Below, piece after piece: positions 26,160 to 35,261 of a stretch of 64,000 nucleotides of DNA (position 1 is its first letter; each line of letters starts with the position of its first letter). A program made the position numbers and the translations under genes. The DNA is from CAZCTC01 sp964501335 (GTDB lineage Bacteria > Chloroflexota > Anaerolineae > B4-G1 > SLSP01): NCBI GenBank assembly GCA_964501335.1, contig CAZCTC010000014.1, forward strand, positions 62,001 through 126,000, in the 5' to 3' direction. A model generated the notes under the pieces. It did not search any database. It saw nothing but the letters and a program-made list of their open reading frames with translations, and was not told the DNA's origin.

Positions 26160-28433
26160 ATGTCGTTCAGCGCAAAAATCCGGGAACAGTTAGTCAATAG
26201 CTTCCGCAACGAGTTGGTCGAGCATGTCCAAACCATGACGGATGGCTTGCTGGCCATCGAGCAGGGGGCCCTGGCCGGAGAGGCTCGCCAGGAACAATTG
26301 GAAACCATTTTCCGCGCCGCCCACAGCCTCAAAGGCGCCGCCCGCGCCGTCGGTGTCAGTGCCGTGGAACAGTTAGCCCATGCCCTGGAAAATATCCTCA
26401 ACGCCATGCAACGCAACACCATCACGCTGAGTCCGGAACTTTTCAACGGCTGCTACCGGGCTCTCGATGCCATCCAAACCACCCAAACCGCCTACGAAGA
26501 GGGCGCCACCACCCCCCCGCTGGAAATGCTCCAGGCGCTGACGGCTTTACAGATGTTCATCGCCTCGACGGCCGCCTCCAGTGCCCCCCCAGCCGTTGCC
26601 GCCCCGCCCGAGCCGGTCGCCGCCCCCGAACCGCCGACTGAAAAGCCCCTGCCGCAGCCGGCCCCCGGTGGCGATGAAACCATCCGCGTCAATGTGAACA
26701 AACTCGACGAACTGATGAACCAGCTCAGCGAACTGCTCGTCGCCAAGATCCGCGCCGAACAACGCCTGGCCCAGCTCCGCCAGGCTCACATCCTCACCTC
26801 CCAATGGCAAAAAGAATGGCTCTCATTGCGCAGTTCCTACAGTCGCCTCACCCAACGCCAGCAGGAACACAACCGTAAAGACAAAGAACTGCTTCAGCTG
26901 TTGGATTACATCAACACCAGTCAGGAAAAACTTCGAGAGCTGAACAATCTCATGAATATCCTCACCTGGGAATACAGCAACGACACCATGCACATGGCCC
27001 TGGTCATCGACGCCCTGGAACATGAAATCAAACAGATCCGCATGCTGCCCTTCCATACGATCACCGGCACCTTCGGTAGGATGGTCCGAGACCTTGCCCA
27101 GGCCGCCAACAAAGAAACCGTCCTGGAAATCACCGGCGGCGAAGTCGAACTCGACAAACGCCTGCTGGAACAGATCAAAGATCCCCTGATCCATCTCCTG
27201 CGCAACGCCATCGACCACGGAATCGAGCCGCCCGACCGACGCCAAGCCCGGGGTAAACCTCGTCAGGGTCACATCTGGGTCAGCGCCCAGCAACAGGGAA
27301 AAGAAGTCCTCATCCAGGTCATCGACGACGGCGGCGGCCTCAATCTGGAAGCGGTACGCCAGACCGCCCTGCGTCGCAATATCCCCGATGCCGCTACCAT
27401 GAACGAACATACCCTGACCGAACTGATCTTCAACTCCGGCTTTTCCACCAGCCCGATCATCACGGATGTCTCCGGGCGGGGAGTCGGACTTGATGTCGTG
27501 CGCCGCAATATCGAAGCGCTCCGTGGCAGCATCCGCGTCCACTGGATTCCTGAAGGCGGCACAACCTTCACCCTCACCCTGCCGCTCACCCTGACCAGCT
27601 CCCGGGGCCTGTTGGTACGGGTCTCCGGCCAGTGTTTCGCCATCCCTCTCGCCGCCGTCGAACGTATCCTCCACATCCTTCCCGAACAGATCTCCCTCCT
27701 GGGTGGTTACGACACTTTGCAATACAATACCCGCCCGCTCACGCTGGTCCGCCTCAGCGACCTGCTGGGATTGCCCCGCACCGCGCTCACCCCGGCGGAA
27801 AAGCGCCTGCCGGTTCTGGTTCTCTCCACCGGAGATCGCCGCATGGCCTTCGCTGTGGATGAACTTCTCGGAGAACAGGAAGTCGTGATCAAAGGATTGG
27901 GCAAACAGCTCACCCGCATCGGCGGCATCGCCGGCGCGACCCTTATGGGAGACGGAGAAGTCGTCCTCATCCTGCATGTTGCCGATCTGATCAAACTGGC
28001 CCAACACACCGAACACCGTCCCGTCCTGCCCCCCGCCGAAGCAAAAGCCGCTCGCTCCCCACGCCATCAACGCCACATCCTCATCGTCGACGATTCCATC
28101 ACCACCCGCACTCTGGAAAAAAATATCCTGGAAGCCGCCGGCTATGCGATTCAGATCGCCACCGACGGACAGGAAGCCTTAAACACCATCGCCACTCACG
28201 GCATTCCCGATCTGATTATCTCCGATGTCTCCATGCCCCGGCTCAACGGATTCGGCCTGACTCAGCATATTAAATCCGATGCCCGCACCGCCCGCGTCCC
28301 TGTCATCCTCGTCACCTCCCTCGATTCTCCCGAGGACAAGGCCCGCGGCATCGAAGTCGGCGCCGACGCCTATATCGTCAAAAGCCAGTTCAATCAAAAC
28401 AACCTGCTGGAAACCATCGAGCAGCTAATTTAA
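26160..28433 (+). CDS. cheA: Chemotaxis histidine kinase CheA fused to a receiver
   Basis: Central kinase of the chemosensory array, 757 residues. An Hpt domain (about 5-110) holds phosphoacceptor His55 in AAHSLKGAARAVG. A Pro/Ala linker (about 140-170) replaces the usual P2 domain. P3 (about 175-330) begins TIRVNVNKLDELMNQLSELL. P4 has LIHLLRNAIDHGIEPP, IDDGGGLN and GRGVGLDVVRRNIE. P5, the CheW-like domain, starts RGLLVRVSGQCFAIPL. A C-terminal receiver (about 637-757) has VDDS, Asp in LIISDVSMPRLNG and Lys in IVKSQF. The attached receiver can act as phosphate sink or direct output. Start: ATG after GGGAGG. Confidence 0.95.
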   Translation: MSFSAKIREQLVNSFRNELVEHVQTMTDGLLAIEQGALAGEARQEQLETIFRAAHSLKGAARAVGVSAVEQLAHALENILNAMQRNTITLSPELFNGCYRALDAIQTTQTAYEEGATTPPLEMLQALTALQMFIASTAASSAPPAVAAPPEPVAAPEPPTEKPLPQPAPGGDETIRVNVNKLDELMNQLSELLVAKIRAEQRLAQLRQAHILTSQWQKEWLSLRSSYSRLTQRQQEHNRKDKELLQLLDYINTSQEKLRELNNLMNILTWEYSNDTMHMALVIDALEHEIKQIRMLPFHTITGTFGRMVRDLAQAANKETVLEITGGEVELDKRLLEQIKDPLIHLLRNAIDHGIEPPDRRQARGKPRQGHIWVSAQQQGKEVLIQVIDDGGGLNLEAVRQTALRRNIPDAATMNEHTLTELIFNSGFSTSPIITDVSGRGVGLDVVRRNIEALRGSIRVHWIPEGGTTFTLTLPLTLTSSRGLLVRVSGQCFAIPLAAVERILHILPEQISLLGGYDTLQYNTRPLTLVRLSDLLGLPRTALTPAEKRLPVLVLSTGDRRMAFAVDELLGEQEVVIKGLGKQLTRIGGIAGATLMGDGEVVLILHVADLIKLAQHTEHRPVLPPAEAKAARSPRHQRHILIVDDSITTRTLEKNILEAAGYAIQIATDGQEALNTIATHGIPDLIISDVSMPRLNGFGLTQHIKSDARTARVPVILVTSLDSPEDKARGIEVGADAYIVKSQFNQNNLLETIEQLI

Positions 28434-28440
28434 AAATATC

Positions 28441-29010
28441 GACCTGTGCGGCTTCCCTGGAAAACACAGAAAAAACTCTCTCTTCCCGTCCTGCGCGGCA
28501 CTCCTTACCGGGCAAAAGCCCGTTGTGGAACATTAAAAAAACAACCTGTGGGGTTAGCCCGACAAACAGGAGAAAGAAAAAACCCATTTTTCGGCGGCTT
28601 TCTGAAGCCGCCGAAAAATGAACAAAAAAACTCTCTCTTCCCGTCCTGCGCGGCACTCCTTACCGGGCAAAAGCCCGTTGTGGAACATTAAAAAAACAAC
28701 CTGTGGGGTTAGCCCGACAAACAGGAGAAAGAAAAAACCCATTTTTCGGCGGCTTTCTGAAGCCGCCGAAAAATGAACAAAAAAACTCTCTCTTCCCGTC
28801 CCACGCGGCACTCCTTACCGGGCAAAAGCCCGTTGTGGAACATTAAAAAAACAACCTGTGGGGTTAGCCCGACAAACAGGAGAAAGAAAAAACCCATTTT
28901 TCGGCGGCTTTCTGAAGCCGCCGAAAAATGAACAAAAAAACTCTCTCTTCCCGTCCCACGCGGCACTCCTTACCGGGCAAAAGCCCGTTGCGGGACGTTA
29001 AAAAGACTGA
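28441..29010 (+). repeat. Tandem array of 155-bp hairpin-repeat units
   Basis: Three full units (28476-28630, 28631-28785, 28786-28940) and a partial fourth (28941 to about 29005). Units 1 and 2 are identical; unit 3 differs by TG to CA. Each holds CGGGC-AAAA-GCCCG and a perfect 14-bp hairpin (first copy 28585-28598 with 28607-28620) with loop TTTCTGAA. The stretch 28441-28475 resembles the part of the unit before the hairpin, but the hairpin is missing there. Same family as the single copies elsewhere in the window. The array separates cheA from the CheB-like gene. There are no spacers, so it is not CRISPR. Confidence 0.92.
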
Positions 29011-29120
29011 TTACTCAGATCATTTAGTATTTTTTTCGGGCGTCCGAATAAGTCTTATCGCTGGAGCCAGACGCCCCCCAAACACAAGTGAGCTTCACCC
29101 CTCACTGGAAGGCGGGGACT

Positions 29121-30764
29121 ATGATGGCAACCAACCGAAATACAGCCATTCGCGCTGTCGTCGTAGACGATTCCAGCACCATGCGCGAACTGCTGGCATC
29201 TATCTTAAAAAATGCGGAAGGAATAGAAGTCGTAGGCATCGGCGCCAACGGCGAAGAAGGCGTGCACCTGACCCAACGACTGCGCCCCGACATCATCACC
29301 CTGGATATGCGCATGCCCGGCATGAACGGACTGGAAGCCACCCGCCAGATCATGCGTGACCTCCCCACCCCCATCGTCATCATCAGCGGCAGCATGATGC
29401 CCGACGATATCAACATGACCTTTGAAGCGCTCAAAGCCGGCGCCCTGGCCGTCGTCAACAAACCCGGCATGGCCGATCCGGAAGCCTGCGAGCGCATCAT
29501 CCAAACCGTCCGCCAGATGGCCGGAATTTCCGTCGTCCATTACTGGAACCGCCAGAGCCATCTTTCTATGGAATGGTGCGAAGGAGCCGTGCCCTCCCCC
29601 TTGCCGCCGCTCCCCTTCTCCTCCCAAATCATCGGCATCACCGCCGCTACCGGAGGACCGCCGGCTCTGGCCGCCCTCTTGACCCCCTTACCGGCCGATT
29701 TTCCCTTGCCGATCGTGGTCCTGCAACGGTTACCGCCCGGTTACTCTATAGGCATGATGGATTGGTTACGCAAACAAACCACCCTGCATATCGAAATAGC
29801 CTCCCATGGGGACGCCCTGCGGCCCGGCACAGTATTCCTGGCCCCCGATGATTATCACATCCAGATCACACGCCAGGGAATCATTGAACTCTCCAAAACA
29901 CCGCCCGACCACGGCTGGCGCCCCTCGGCCAACTACCTTTTCCGCTCGCTGGCCCAAACCTACGGGCCCGGGGCCCTGAGCATTGTCCTCAGCGGCCTCG
30001 GAGATGACGGCCTGGCCGGCCTGGAAACGATCTCCCTCATGGGCGGATTGATCCTGGTCCAGGAAGAATCCAGCTGCGTCGCTACGGAGTTGCCCCACGC
30101 CGTTTTAACCCGGGGCATCACCGCCCATGCCCTGAACCTCGACCAGCTCAGTGCCGTTCTCAAACAGCTCCATCGCAAAAACGAACCGGAAGTCCGCCCG
30201 CCCGCCCTCGTTCCGCTTGAAACGCCCCTCATCCCCATCAAAACCGGGCCGCCCGTCCCCCCAGTCCCTCTCTCCCCCACCACCACTCCCCCAGTCACCC
30301 CCCCGCTGACGCCCCGGTCGCCTGTCACAGAACCGCCCCCCACACTTCCTCAACCCGAAGCTTCGCCCCCCCTCGAAGCCCCCCTGGACCCCACCGCAGA
30401 AGGTTCCCATCATCGCACGATCCAGATCCGCACCGACGTAGATGTCATCGCCGCCCGCACCTATGTCCGAGACCTGGCCCGCGTCATGGGCATGCACCTG
30501 CGAGACCAGGCCCGGATTTCCCTGGCCGCCTCTTCTCTGGCCTACGGACTGAAACTCGGCGGCACCCATCAGGGGCGCATTTCCGTGGGATCGATTCACA
30601 ACGGCCATCGCACCGGAATCCAGGTCATCTGCATCCGCGAAGGCCCACCCTGTACGCTTGAACCGGGAGCCTTGGGCGATACGAAGTGGATGGTCGATGA
30701 ATTGACCGTCAACGAACAACCGCCCAACAACCTGGAAGTTACAGCCATCAAATGGCTGACTTGA
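29121..30764 (+). CDS. Degenerate CheB-like protein fused to an RsbT-like domain
   Basis: 547 residues. The receiver (about 9-125) has VVVDDSS and Asp in IITLDMRMPGMNG. The methylesterase-like domain (about 170-350) keeps the CheB fold pattern but not its catalytic residues: the GASTGG motif is ITAATGG, with Ala176 in place of the nucleophile Ser, and the VVQHMP motif is VLQRLPP, with Arg203 in place of His; Asp296 in LSGLGDDG remains. A Pro-rich linker (about 368-425) leads to a tail (about 433-547) whose VRDLARVMGMHLRDQARISL resembles the start of RsbT/RsbW-type anti-sigma kinases. It is probably an inactive esterase reused as a scaffold or regulator. The ATG at 29121 follows a GGCGGGG stretch; 29088 is an upstream alternative. 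Confidence 0.82.
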   Translation: MMATNRNTAIRAVVVDDSSTMRELLASILKNAEGIEVVGIGANGEEGVHLTQRLRPDIITLDMRMPGMNGLEATRQIMRDLPTPIVIISGSMMPDDINMTFEALKAGALAVVNKPGMADPEACERIIQTVRQMAGISVVHYWNRQSHLSMEWCEGAVPSPLPPLPFSSQIIGITAATGGPPALAALLTPLPADFPLPIVVLQRLPPGYSIGMMDWLRKQTTLHIEIASHGDALRPGTVFLAPDDYHIQITRQGIIELSKTPPDHGWRPSANYLFRSLAQTYGPGALSIVLSGLGDDGLAGLETISLMGGLILVQEESSCVATELPHAVLTRGITAHALNLDQLSAVLKQLHRKNEPEVRPPALVPLETPLIPIKTGPPVPPVPLSPTTTPPVTPPLTPRSPVTEPPPTLPQPEASPPLEAPLDPTAEGSHHRTIQIRTDVDVIAARTYVRDLARVMGMHLRDQARISLAASSLAYGLKLGGTHQGRISVGSIHNGHRTGIQVICIREGPPCTLEPGALGDTKWMVDELTVNEQPPNNLEVTAIKWLT

Positions 30765-30774
30765 GGAGGATAAA

Positions 30775-31173
30775 ATGGAAATATTACCCGACCATGGACA
30801 AAAAACGATCTTAGTCGTTGAAGACAGCCCGACCCAGGCCTTACACCTGCAAGTGCTGCTGGAACAGAAAGGTCTCCATGTTGTCTGCGCCGTGGATGGC
30901 CGTATCGGCCTGGAAATGGCCACCGACCTGCATCCCGACCTGATCATCCTGGATGTCCAGATGCCTGAACTGAACGGCTTTCAGGTCTGCCAGCTTTTGA
31001 AAGAACATCTGGATACAGCCAATATCCCCGTCATCATGTTCACCCGCCATGACGACCCCCAGGCCGTGGTCTTAGGACTTCAAACCGGCGCAGTCGATTA
31101 CATCCCCAAAGATGCCTTCGCCAATGCCGTTTTATTGGAAACCCTGCGCCAGATGGGAGTAATAGAAGCATGA
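30775..31173 (+). CDS. CheY/PilG-like single-domain response regulator
   Basis: Stand-alone receiver of 132 residues: acidic pocket VVEDS, phosphoacceptor Asp60 in IILDVQMPELNG, Thr in IMFTRHDD, and Lys in YIPKDAF where many receivers have KP. The EDSPTQA pattern is typical of PilG/PilH-type and hybrid-CheA receivers, and the KDAF end parallels KSQF in the CheA receiver here. It is the best candidate for the diffusible output of CheA in this locus. Start: ATG after GAGGA. Its stop overlaps the following cheB (ATGA). Confidence 0.9.
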   Translation: MEILPDHGQKTILVVEDSPTQALHLQVLLEQKGLHVVCAVDGRIGLEMATDLHPDLIILDVQMPELNGFQVCQLLKEHLDTANIPVIMFTRHDDPQAVVLGLQTGAVDYIPKDAFANAVLLETLRQMGVIEA

Positions 31174-32231
31174 AAGAAAATATTCGCGTGTTGATTGTCG
31201 ATGATTCTCCAACGGTACGCGCCATCCTGGTTGCTATGTTAGAGGACACGCCGGGGATCAAAGTCGTCGGCCAGGCCCGGGATGGCGAAGAAGCGGTGCA
31301 GCTGAATACCACACTCCGCCCTGATGTCATTACCATGGATATTCGCATGCCGCACATGAACGGCCTGGAAGCCACCCGGCAAATTATGACCTCCGAGCCC
31401 ACCCCCATCGTGGTCGTCGCCACCAGTATCTACGATTCTGATATGCGCATCGCCTTCAATGCCGTTGCCGCGGGCGCCCTGACGGTGGTTGAAAAACCTA
31501 ACGGACTCCTGCCCGCCGACTTTGAAGCGGTCCGCACCCAACTGGTCACGGCCATCCGCCTGATGTCCGATATCCAGGTCGTTCCGCTCTGGCCGGGAGG
31601 CTCCCCCCTGGAAGCCGACCTCACCCCCCCACCGGCCACCCACCCCACCGCCGGCCGCTTCCATATCCAGATGGTCGCCATCGCCGCCTCCACCGGCGGA
31701 CCGGGCACGCTCAATCAAATCCTGCACGACCTGCCGGCCGATTTTCCCATCCCCATTGTGGTCGTTCAACATATCACCCGCGGCTTCGCCCAGGGTTTTG
31801 CCCGCTGGCTCGACGGGCTGACCCCCTTGCAGGTCAATCTGGCCCGCGACGGCGACCGCATTGCCCCCGGCCAGGTGGTCATCGCCCCCGATGATATGCA
31901 CCTCACCATCGTCCCCGGCGGCATCATCCGCCTCGATCAATCTCCACCCGTCCAGGGCTTGAGACCTTCGGCCACTCGCCTCTTTGAATCGGTGGCCCGG
32001 GCCTACGGCCCCCGCGCCCTGGGAATCGTCCTCAGCGGGATGGGCGAAGACGGCGTCGAGGGCCTCGCCGCCCTTCACCATGTCGGCGGCCATATCATCG
32101 CCCAAAATGAAGAAAGCTGCGTGGTCTTCGGTATGCCCAAAGTTGCTATTGAACGCGGTGTCGTGGACGAGATCCTCTCGCCGCCCGACATGACCCGATT
32201 GCTGCGAGGCCTCAATGGCCGGAATCACTGA
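31170..32231 (+). CDS. cheB: CheB receptor methylesterase/deamidase
   Basis: Removes methyl groups from MCP glutamates when phosphorylated by CheA, 353 residues. The receiver (about 5-125) has IVDDSPTVR and Asp in VITMDIRMPHMNG. The esterase domain (about 165-350) has an intact triad: Ser174 in IAASTGGPGT, His201 in VVQHITRGF and Asp294 in LSGMGEDG. This is the working counterpart of the degenerate protein two genes upstream. It starts inside the stop of the receiver gene, so the two are coupled. Confidence 0.95.
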   Translation: MKENIRVLIVDDSPTVRAILVAMLEDTPGIKVVGQARDGEEAVQLNTTLRPDVITMDIRMPHMNGLEATRQIMTSEPTPIVVVATSIYDSDMRIAFNAVAAGALTVVEKPNGLLPADFEAVRTQLVTAIRLMSDIQVVPLWPGGSPLEADLTPPPATHPTAGRFHIQMVAIAASTGGPGTLNQILHDLPADFPIPIVVVQHITRGFAQGFARWLDGLTPLQVNLARDGDRIAPGQVVIAPDDMHLTIVPGGIIRLDQSPPVQGLRPSATRLFESVARAYGPRALGIVLSGMGEDGVEGLAALHHVGGHIIAQNEESCVVFGMPKVAIERGVVDEILSPPDMTRLLRGLNGRNH

Positions 32232-32244
32232 AAGGACAAACGGA

Positions 32245-33735
32245 ATGGAAGGCTCTCAGGCAGCTCCGCAGTCCCGGCTGATTGAACATGCCGTGATGAG
32301 ATCGATCGCCGACGGCGTCATCATCAACGACTGCCACAGTCGGGTCATTTTGATCAACCAGGCCGCCCTGCACCTGCTGCAACTCACCGCGGAAAAGGTG
32401 CTGGGAGCCCGGGTTGAGGTAGTCTTCCAACCCTTCTCCCTCCACAACAACCATACCCTGCTGGAAGCCCTGGCCTATCTTTACAGTGACCCCTATGCCT
32501 ATGGCCCTGAAATCCCCCCCCCCCAGGCCATGTTGGAAGTCAACCATCAGGTCATCCAGGCGCAGCTCACCCCGGTATTGTCGGATCAGGGAGAATTCCT
32601 CGGCATCGTGACCGTCTTGCACAACATCACCCGCGAGGTAGAGGCCGAACGAACGAAAAATGAATTTATCTCCAATGTCTCCCATGAACTCCGTACGCCT
32701 CTCACCGCCATTAAAGGCTATAGCGAGTTGATGGTCTCGGGGGCCGTGGGAGAATTCAACGAACAACAGGGTAAATTTCTGCGGATCATCCAACGCAACG
32801 CCAACGACCTGATGAGCCTGATCAACGACCTGCTCGATATCAGTCGGGCCGAAAGCGGCCGGATGAAGCTGGATTTCAATCTCGTCTACATGGATCAGGT
32901 ACTCAATGAAGTCGCCGAAACCCTGCGCCCTCAATGTGATCAAAAAGCCCAACAGTTGCGGATCGAAATCGATCCCAACATCGGAACGGTCTGGGGTAAC
33001 CACAATCGCTTGAAACAGGTCGTCAATAACCTGGCTACCAATGCCAGCCGCTACACTCCGCAGGGCGGCCAGATCTGCCTCTCCCTGACCCAAAAGGATG
33101 AAGTGCTGCGCATCGAAGTCGTCGATACCGGCATCGGCATCCCCACCTGCGACCATGAACGCATCTTCCAACGCTTCTATCGGGTCGACCATCCCATGGT
33201 CAACATGGCCGGCGGCACCGGCCTGGGACTGGCCATCGCCAAAATGCTGGTCGAAATGCACGGCGGTCAGATCGGCGTACAAAGCCAGCCCGGCGCCGGC
33301 AGCACCTTCTACATCACCCTCCCCATCTACACCCCCCCCACGAAAGACAGCGACGGAATGCTCGGCCGCCGCGTACTCATCATCGAAGACGATCTGGAAC
33401 TGGCCGCCATGATCACCTACCCCCTCCGCCAGCACGGATTGGAAGTCGTCACGGCATCTCAGGGCGAAGAAGCTTTGCGCCTCGCCCACGAACATGCCTT
33501 CGATGTAATTACCCTGGATATGAGCCTGCCGGATATCGCCGGCATCGAGGTGCTTCGGCAATTAAAAGAAAACCCCCTGACCGCCGGGATTCCCGTGATC
33601 ATCGTTTCCTTGCTCGAACAGACCGATCCCTTCCACCGCGCCGCCGCCCCGCCCATTCGCCCGGCTGCCCTGGACAAACTGATCCAAAGCATCCGCCACA
33701 TGCTCGGGCCGGAATCGCTGGAAAAAACCGGCTGA
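32245..33735 (+). CDS. PAS histidine kinase with C-terminal receiver
   Basis: Soluble hybrid kinase of 496 residues. PAS (about 15-125; IADGVIINDCHSRVILINQA); HisKA with NVSHELRTPLTAIKGY, His147; ATPase with VVNNLATNASRYTPQGG, DTGIGIP and GTGLGLAIAKMLVEMHGG; receiver (about 375-490) with IIEDD and Asp in VITLDMSLPDIAG. The receiver seems to lack the conserved Lys-Pro: the corresponding region reads RAAAPPIRPAALDKL. AAGGA at the cheB end fits the ATG at 32245; an ATG at 32215 inside cheB is the alternative. Its position in the operon suggests it feeds into or reads the chemosensory pathway. Confidence 0.9.
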   Translation: MEGSQAAPQSRLIEHAVMRSIADGVIINDCHSRVILINQAALHLLQLTAEKVLGARVEVVFQPFSLHNNHTLLEALAYLYSDPYAYGPEIPPPQAMLEVNHQVIQAQLTPVLSDQGEFLGIVTVLHNITREVEAERTKNEFISNVSHELRTPLTAIKGYSELMVSGAVGEFNEQQGKFLRIIQRNANDLMSLINDLLDISRAESGRMKLDFNLVYMDQVLNEVAETLRPQCDQKAQQLRIEIDPNIGTVWGNHNRLKQVVNNLATNASRYTPQGGQICLSLTQKDEVLRIEVVDTGIGIPTCDHERIFQRFYRVDHPMVNMAGGTGLGLAIAKMLVEMHGGQIGVQSQPGAGSTFYITLPIYTPPTKDSDGMLGRRVLIIEDDLELAAMITYPLRQHGLEVVTASQGEEALRLAHEHAFDVITLDMSLPDIAGIEVLRQLKENPLTAGIPVIIVSLLEQTDPFHRAAAPPIRPAALDKLIQSIRHMLGPESLEKTG

Positions 33736-33749
33736 AATCGGGAGGAAAA

Positions 33750-35261
33750 ATGAATCCCACAAAAATCATGGTGGTTGAAGATGAAAATATCGTCGCGCTG
33801 GACCTTCGCAACGCCCTTACCACATTGGGCTATGCCGTCTCCGCCATTGCCGCCTCGGGAGAAGAAGCCTTGCATTGCGCCCATGAAAATCGTCCCGATC
33901 TGGTCTTAATGGATATCCGTTTGAAACGCGACCTGGACGGCATCGAAACCGCCGACCGCCTCCGGCAGCAATTCTTCATTCCCGTCATCTATCTGACCGC
34001 CTATGCCGATCCGGCGACCCTGCAACGCGCCCGATTGACCGAACCTTACGGCTATATCCTGAAACCTTTTGAAGAACGAGAGTTGCAAATGGTCATTGAA
34101 ATGGCCCTCTACCGCCACGAAATGGAAAAAAAGCTCAAAGCCAGCGAACAATGGCTCGCCACCACCGTGCAAAGCATCGGCGAAGCGGTCATCGCTACCG
34201 ATCTACTGGGATGCATCCAATTGATAAACCCGGTCGCCGAAGCCTTGACTGGATGGAACCGCGACGAAGCGTTGGGCCAGGATTGCACCCGGATCATCCA
34301 GCTGGTCGACGAATGGAATCGCGACCAGCCCTGCACGCCCATCCACACCGCCCTGACCCAACGCCTCCCCACCTACGGCCATGACCGGATGCTTCTGATC
34401 TCCCGTGACGGCAAAGAAATTCCCATCGACCACAGCGCCGCCCCCATCCAGGACAGCCAGGGACGCCTCCTGGGAGCCGTCCTGGTCTTCCGCGACATCA
34501 CCGAACATCGGCGGGCCCAGGAAAACCTGAATCAATCCAACCGGGAATTGCAAATGCGGAATACCGAACTGGATGCCTTCGCCCACACCGTCGCCCACGA
34601 TCTGAAGGGCACCCTCTATCCCATCATCGGTTTCTCGGAAGTGCTCTTAAACACCCATGCCACCCTCACCGCTAAAGAATTGCAAGACTCGCTGCGCATC
34701 ATCGCCCAAAGCGGCCGCAAGATGGACAGCATCCTGGAGGGGCTGCTGATCCTCTCCGAAATCCGCAAAGTCGAGGTGATCCTGGAACCCCTGAACATGG
34801 CCGGCATCGTTCAGGAAGCGCTCCTCCGCCTAACCTACCCGATCCGGGAAAACCAGGTCGAAATTGTCCAACCCAACTCCTGGCCCTTGGGAATCGGTTA
34901 TGCCCCCTGGGTTGAAGAAATCTGGGTCAATTACATCAGCAACGCCGTAAAATACGGCGGACGACAGGCCCGGGTCGAATTAGGCGCCTCCCCCTTGCCG
35001 GAGGATACAATCCGCTACTGGGTGCGCGACAACGGCCCCGGCATCCGCGCCGAACAAAAAGACCGACTCTTCACCCCTTTTACCCGCCTCAACCAGGTCC
35101 GCGTGGCCGGCCATGGCCTGGGGCTCTCCATCGTCCAACGCATCGTGGAAAAGCTCGGAGGACAGGTCGGCGTAGAAAGCATCGAAGGGCAGGGCTGCAC
35201 CTTCAGCTTTACCCTGCGCGCCGCCGCCCGCCCGCTCCCCGAAAAGGATTTTCCCCCATGA
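33750..35261 (+). CDS. REC-PAS histidine kinase
   Basis: Soluble kinase of 503 residues. The N-terminal receiver (about 4-120) has VVEDEN, Asp in LVLMDIRLKRDLDG (insertion-type loop of this receiver class), Thr in YLTAYAD and Lys in ILKPFEE. PAS (about 137-255) begins TVQSIGEAVIATDLLGCI. The HisKA-type helix reads FAHTVAHDLKGTLYPI, phosphoacceptor probably His283, resembling phytochrome-like kinases. The ATPase has WVNYISNAVKYGG, DNGPGIR and GHGLGLSIVQRIVEKLGG. Start: ATG after GGGAGG. Its stop overlaps the next gene (ATGA). With an N-terminal receiver it can take phosphate from an upstream kinase such as CheA. Confidence 0.9.
   Translation: MNPTKIMVVEDENIVALDLRNALTTLGYAVSAIAASGEEALHCAHENRPDLVLMDIRLKRDLDGIETADRLRQQFFIPVIYLTAYADPATLQRARLTEPYGYILKPFEERELQMVIEMALYRHEMEKKLKASEQWLATTVQSIGEAVIATDLLGCIQLINPVAEALTGWNRDEALGQDCTRIIQLVDEWNRDQPCTPIHTALTQRLPTYGHDRMLLISRDGKEIPIDHSAAPIQDSQGRLLGAVLVFRDITEHRRAQENLNQSNRELQMRNTELDAFAHTVAHDLKGTLYPIIGFSEVLLNTHATLTAKELQDSLRIIAQSGRKMDSILEGLLILSEIRKVEVILEPLNMAGIVQEALLRLTYPIRENQVEIVQPNSWPLGIGYAPWVEEIWVNYISNAVKYGGRQARVELGASPLPEDTIRYWVRDNGPGIRAEQKDRLFTPFTRLNQVRVAGHGLGLSIVQRIVEKLGGQVGVESIEGQGCTFSFTLRAAARPLPEKDFPP

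Noticed and set aside
28390..28966. Short minus-strand open frames repeated across the 155-bp array, also near 37133 and 43498, sharing SESRRKM/SEAREN-like peptides
   Set aside because: The similarity comes from the hairpin repeat itself. They lack conserved starts or ribosome binding sites and match no family.
28441..29010. CRISPR array
   Set aside because: The repeat unit is 155 bp with no unique spacers, and no cas genes are nearby.
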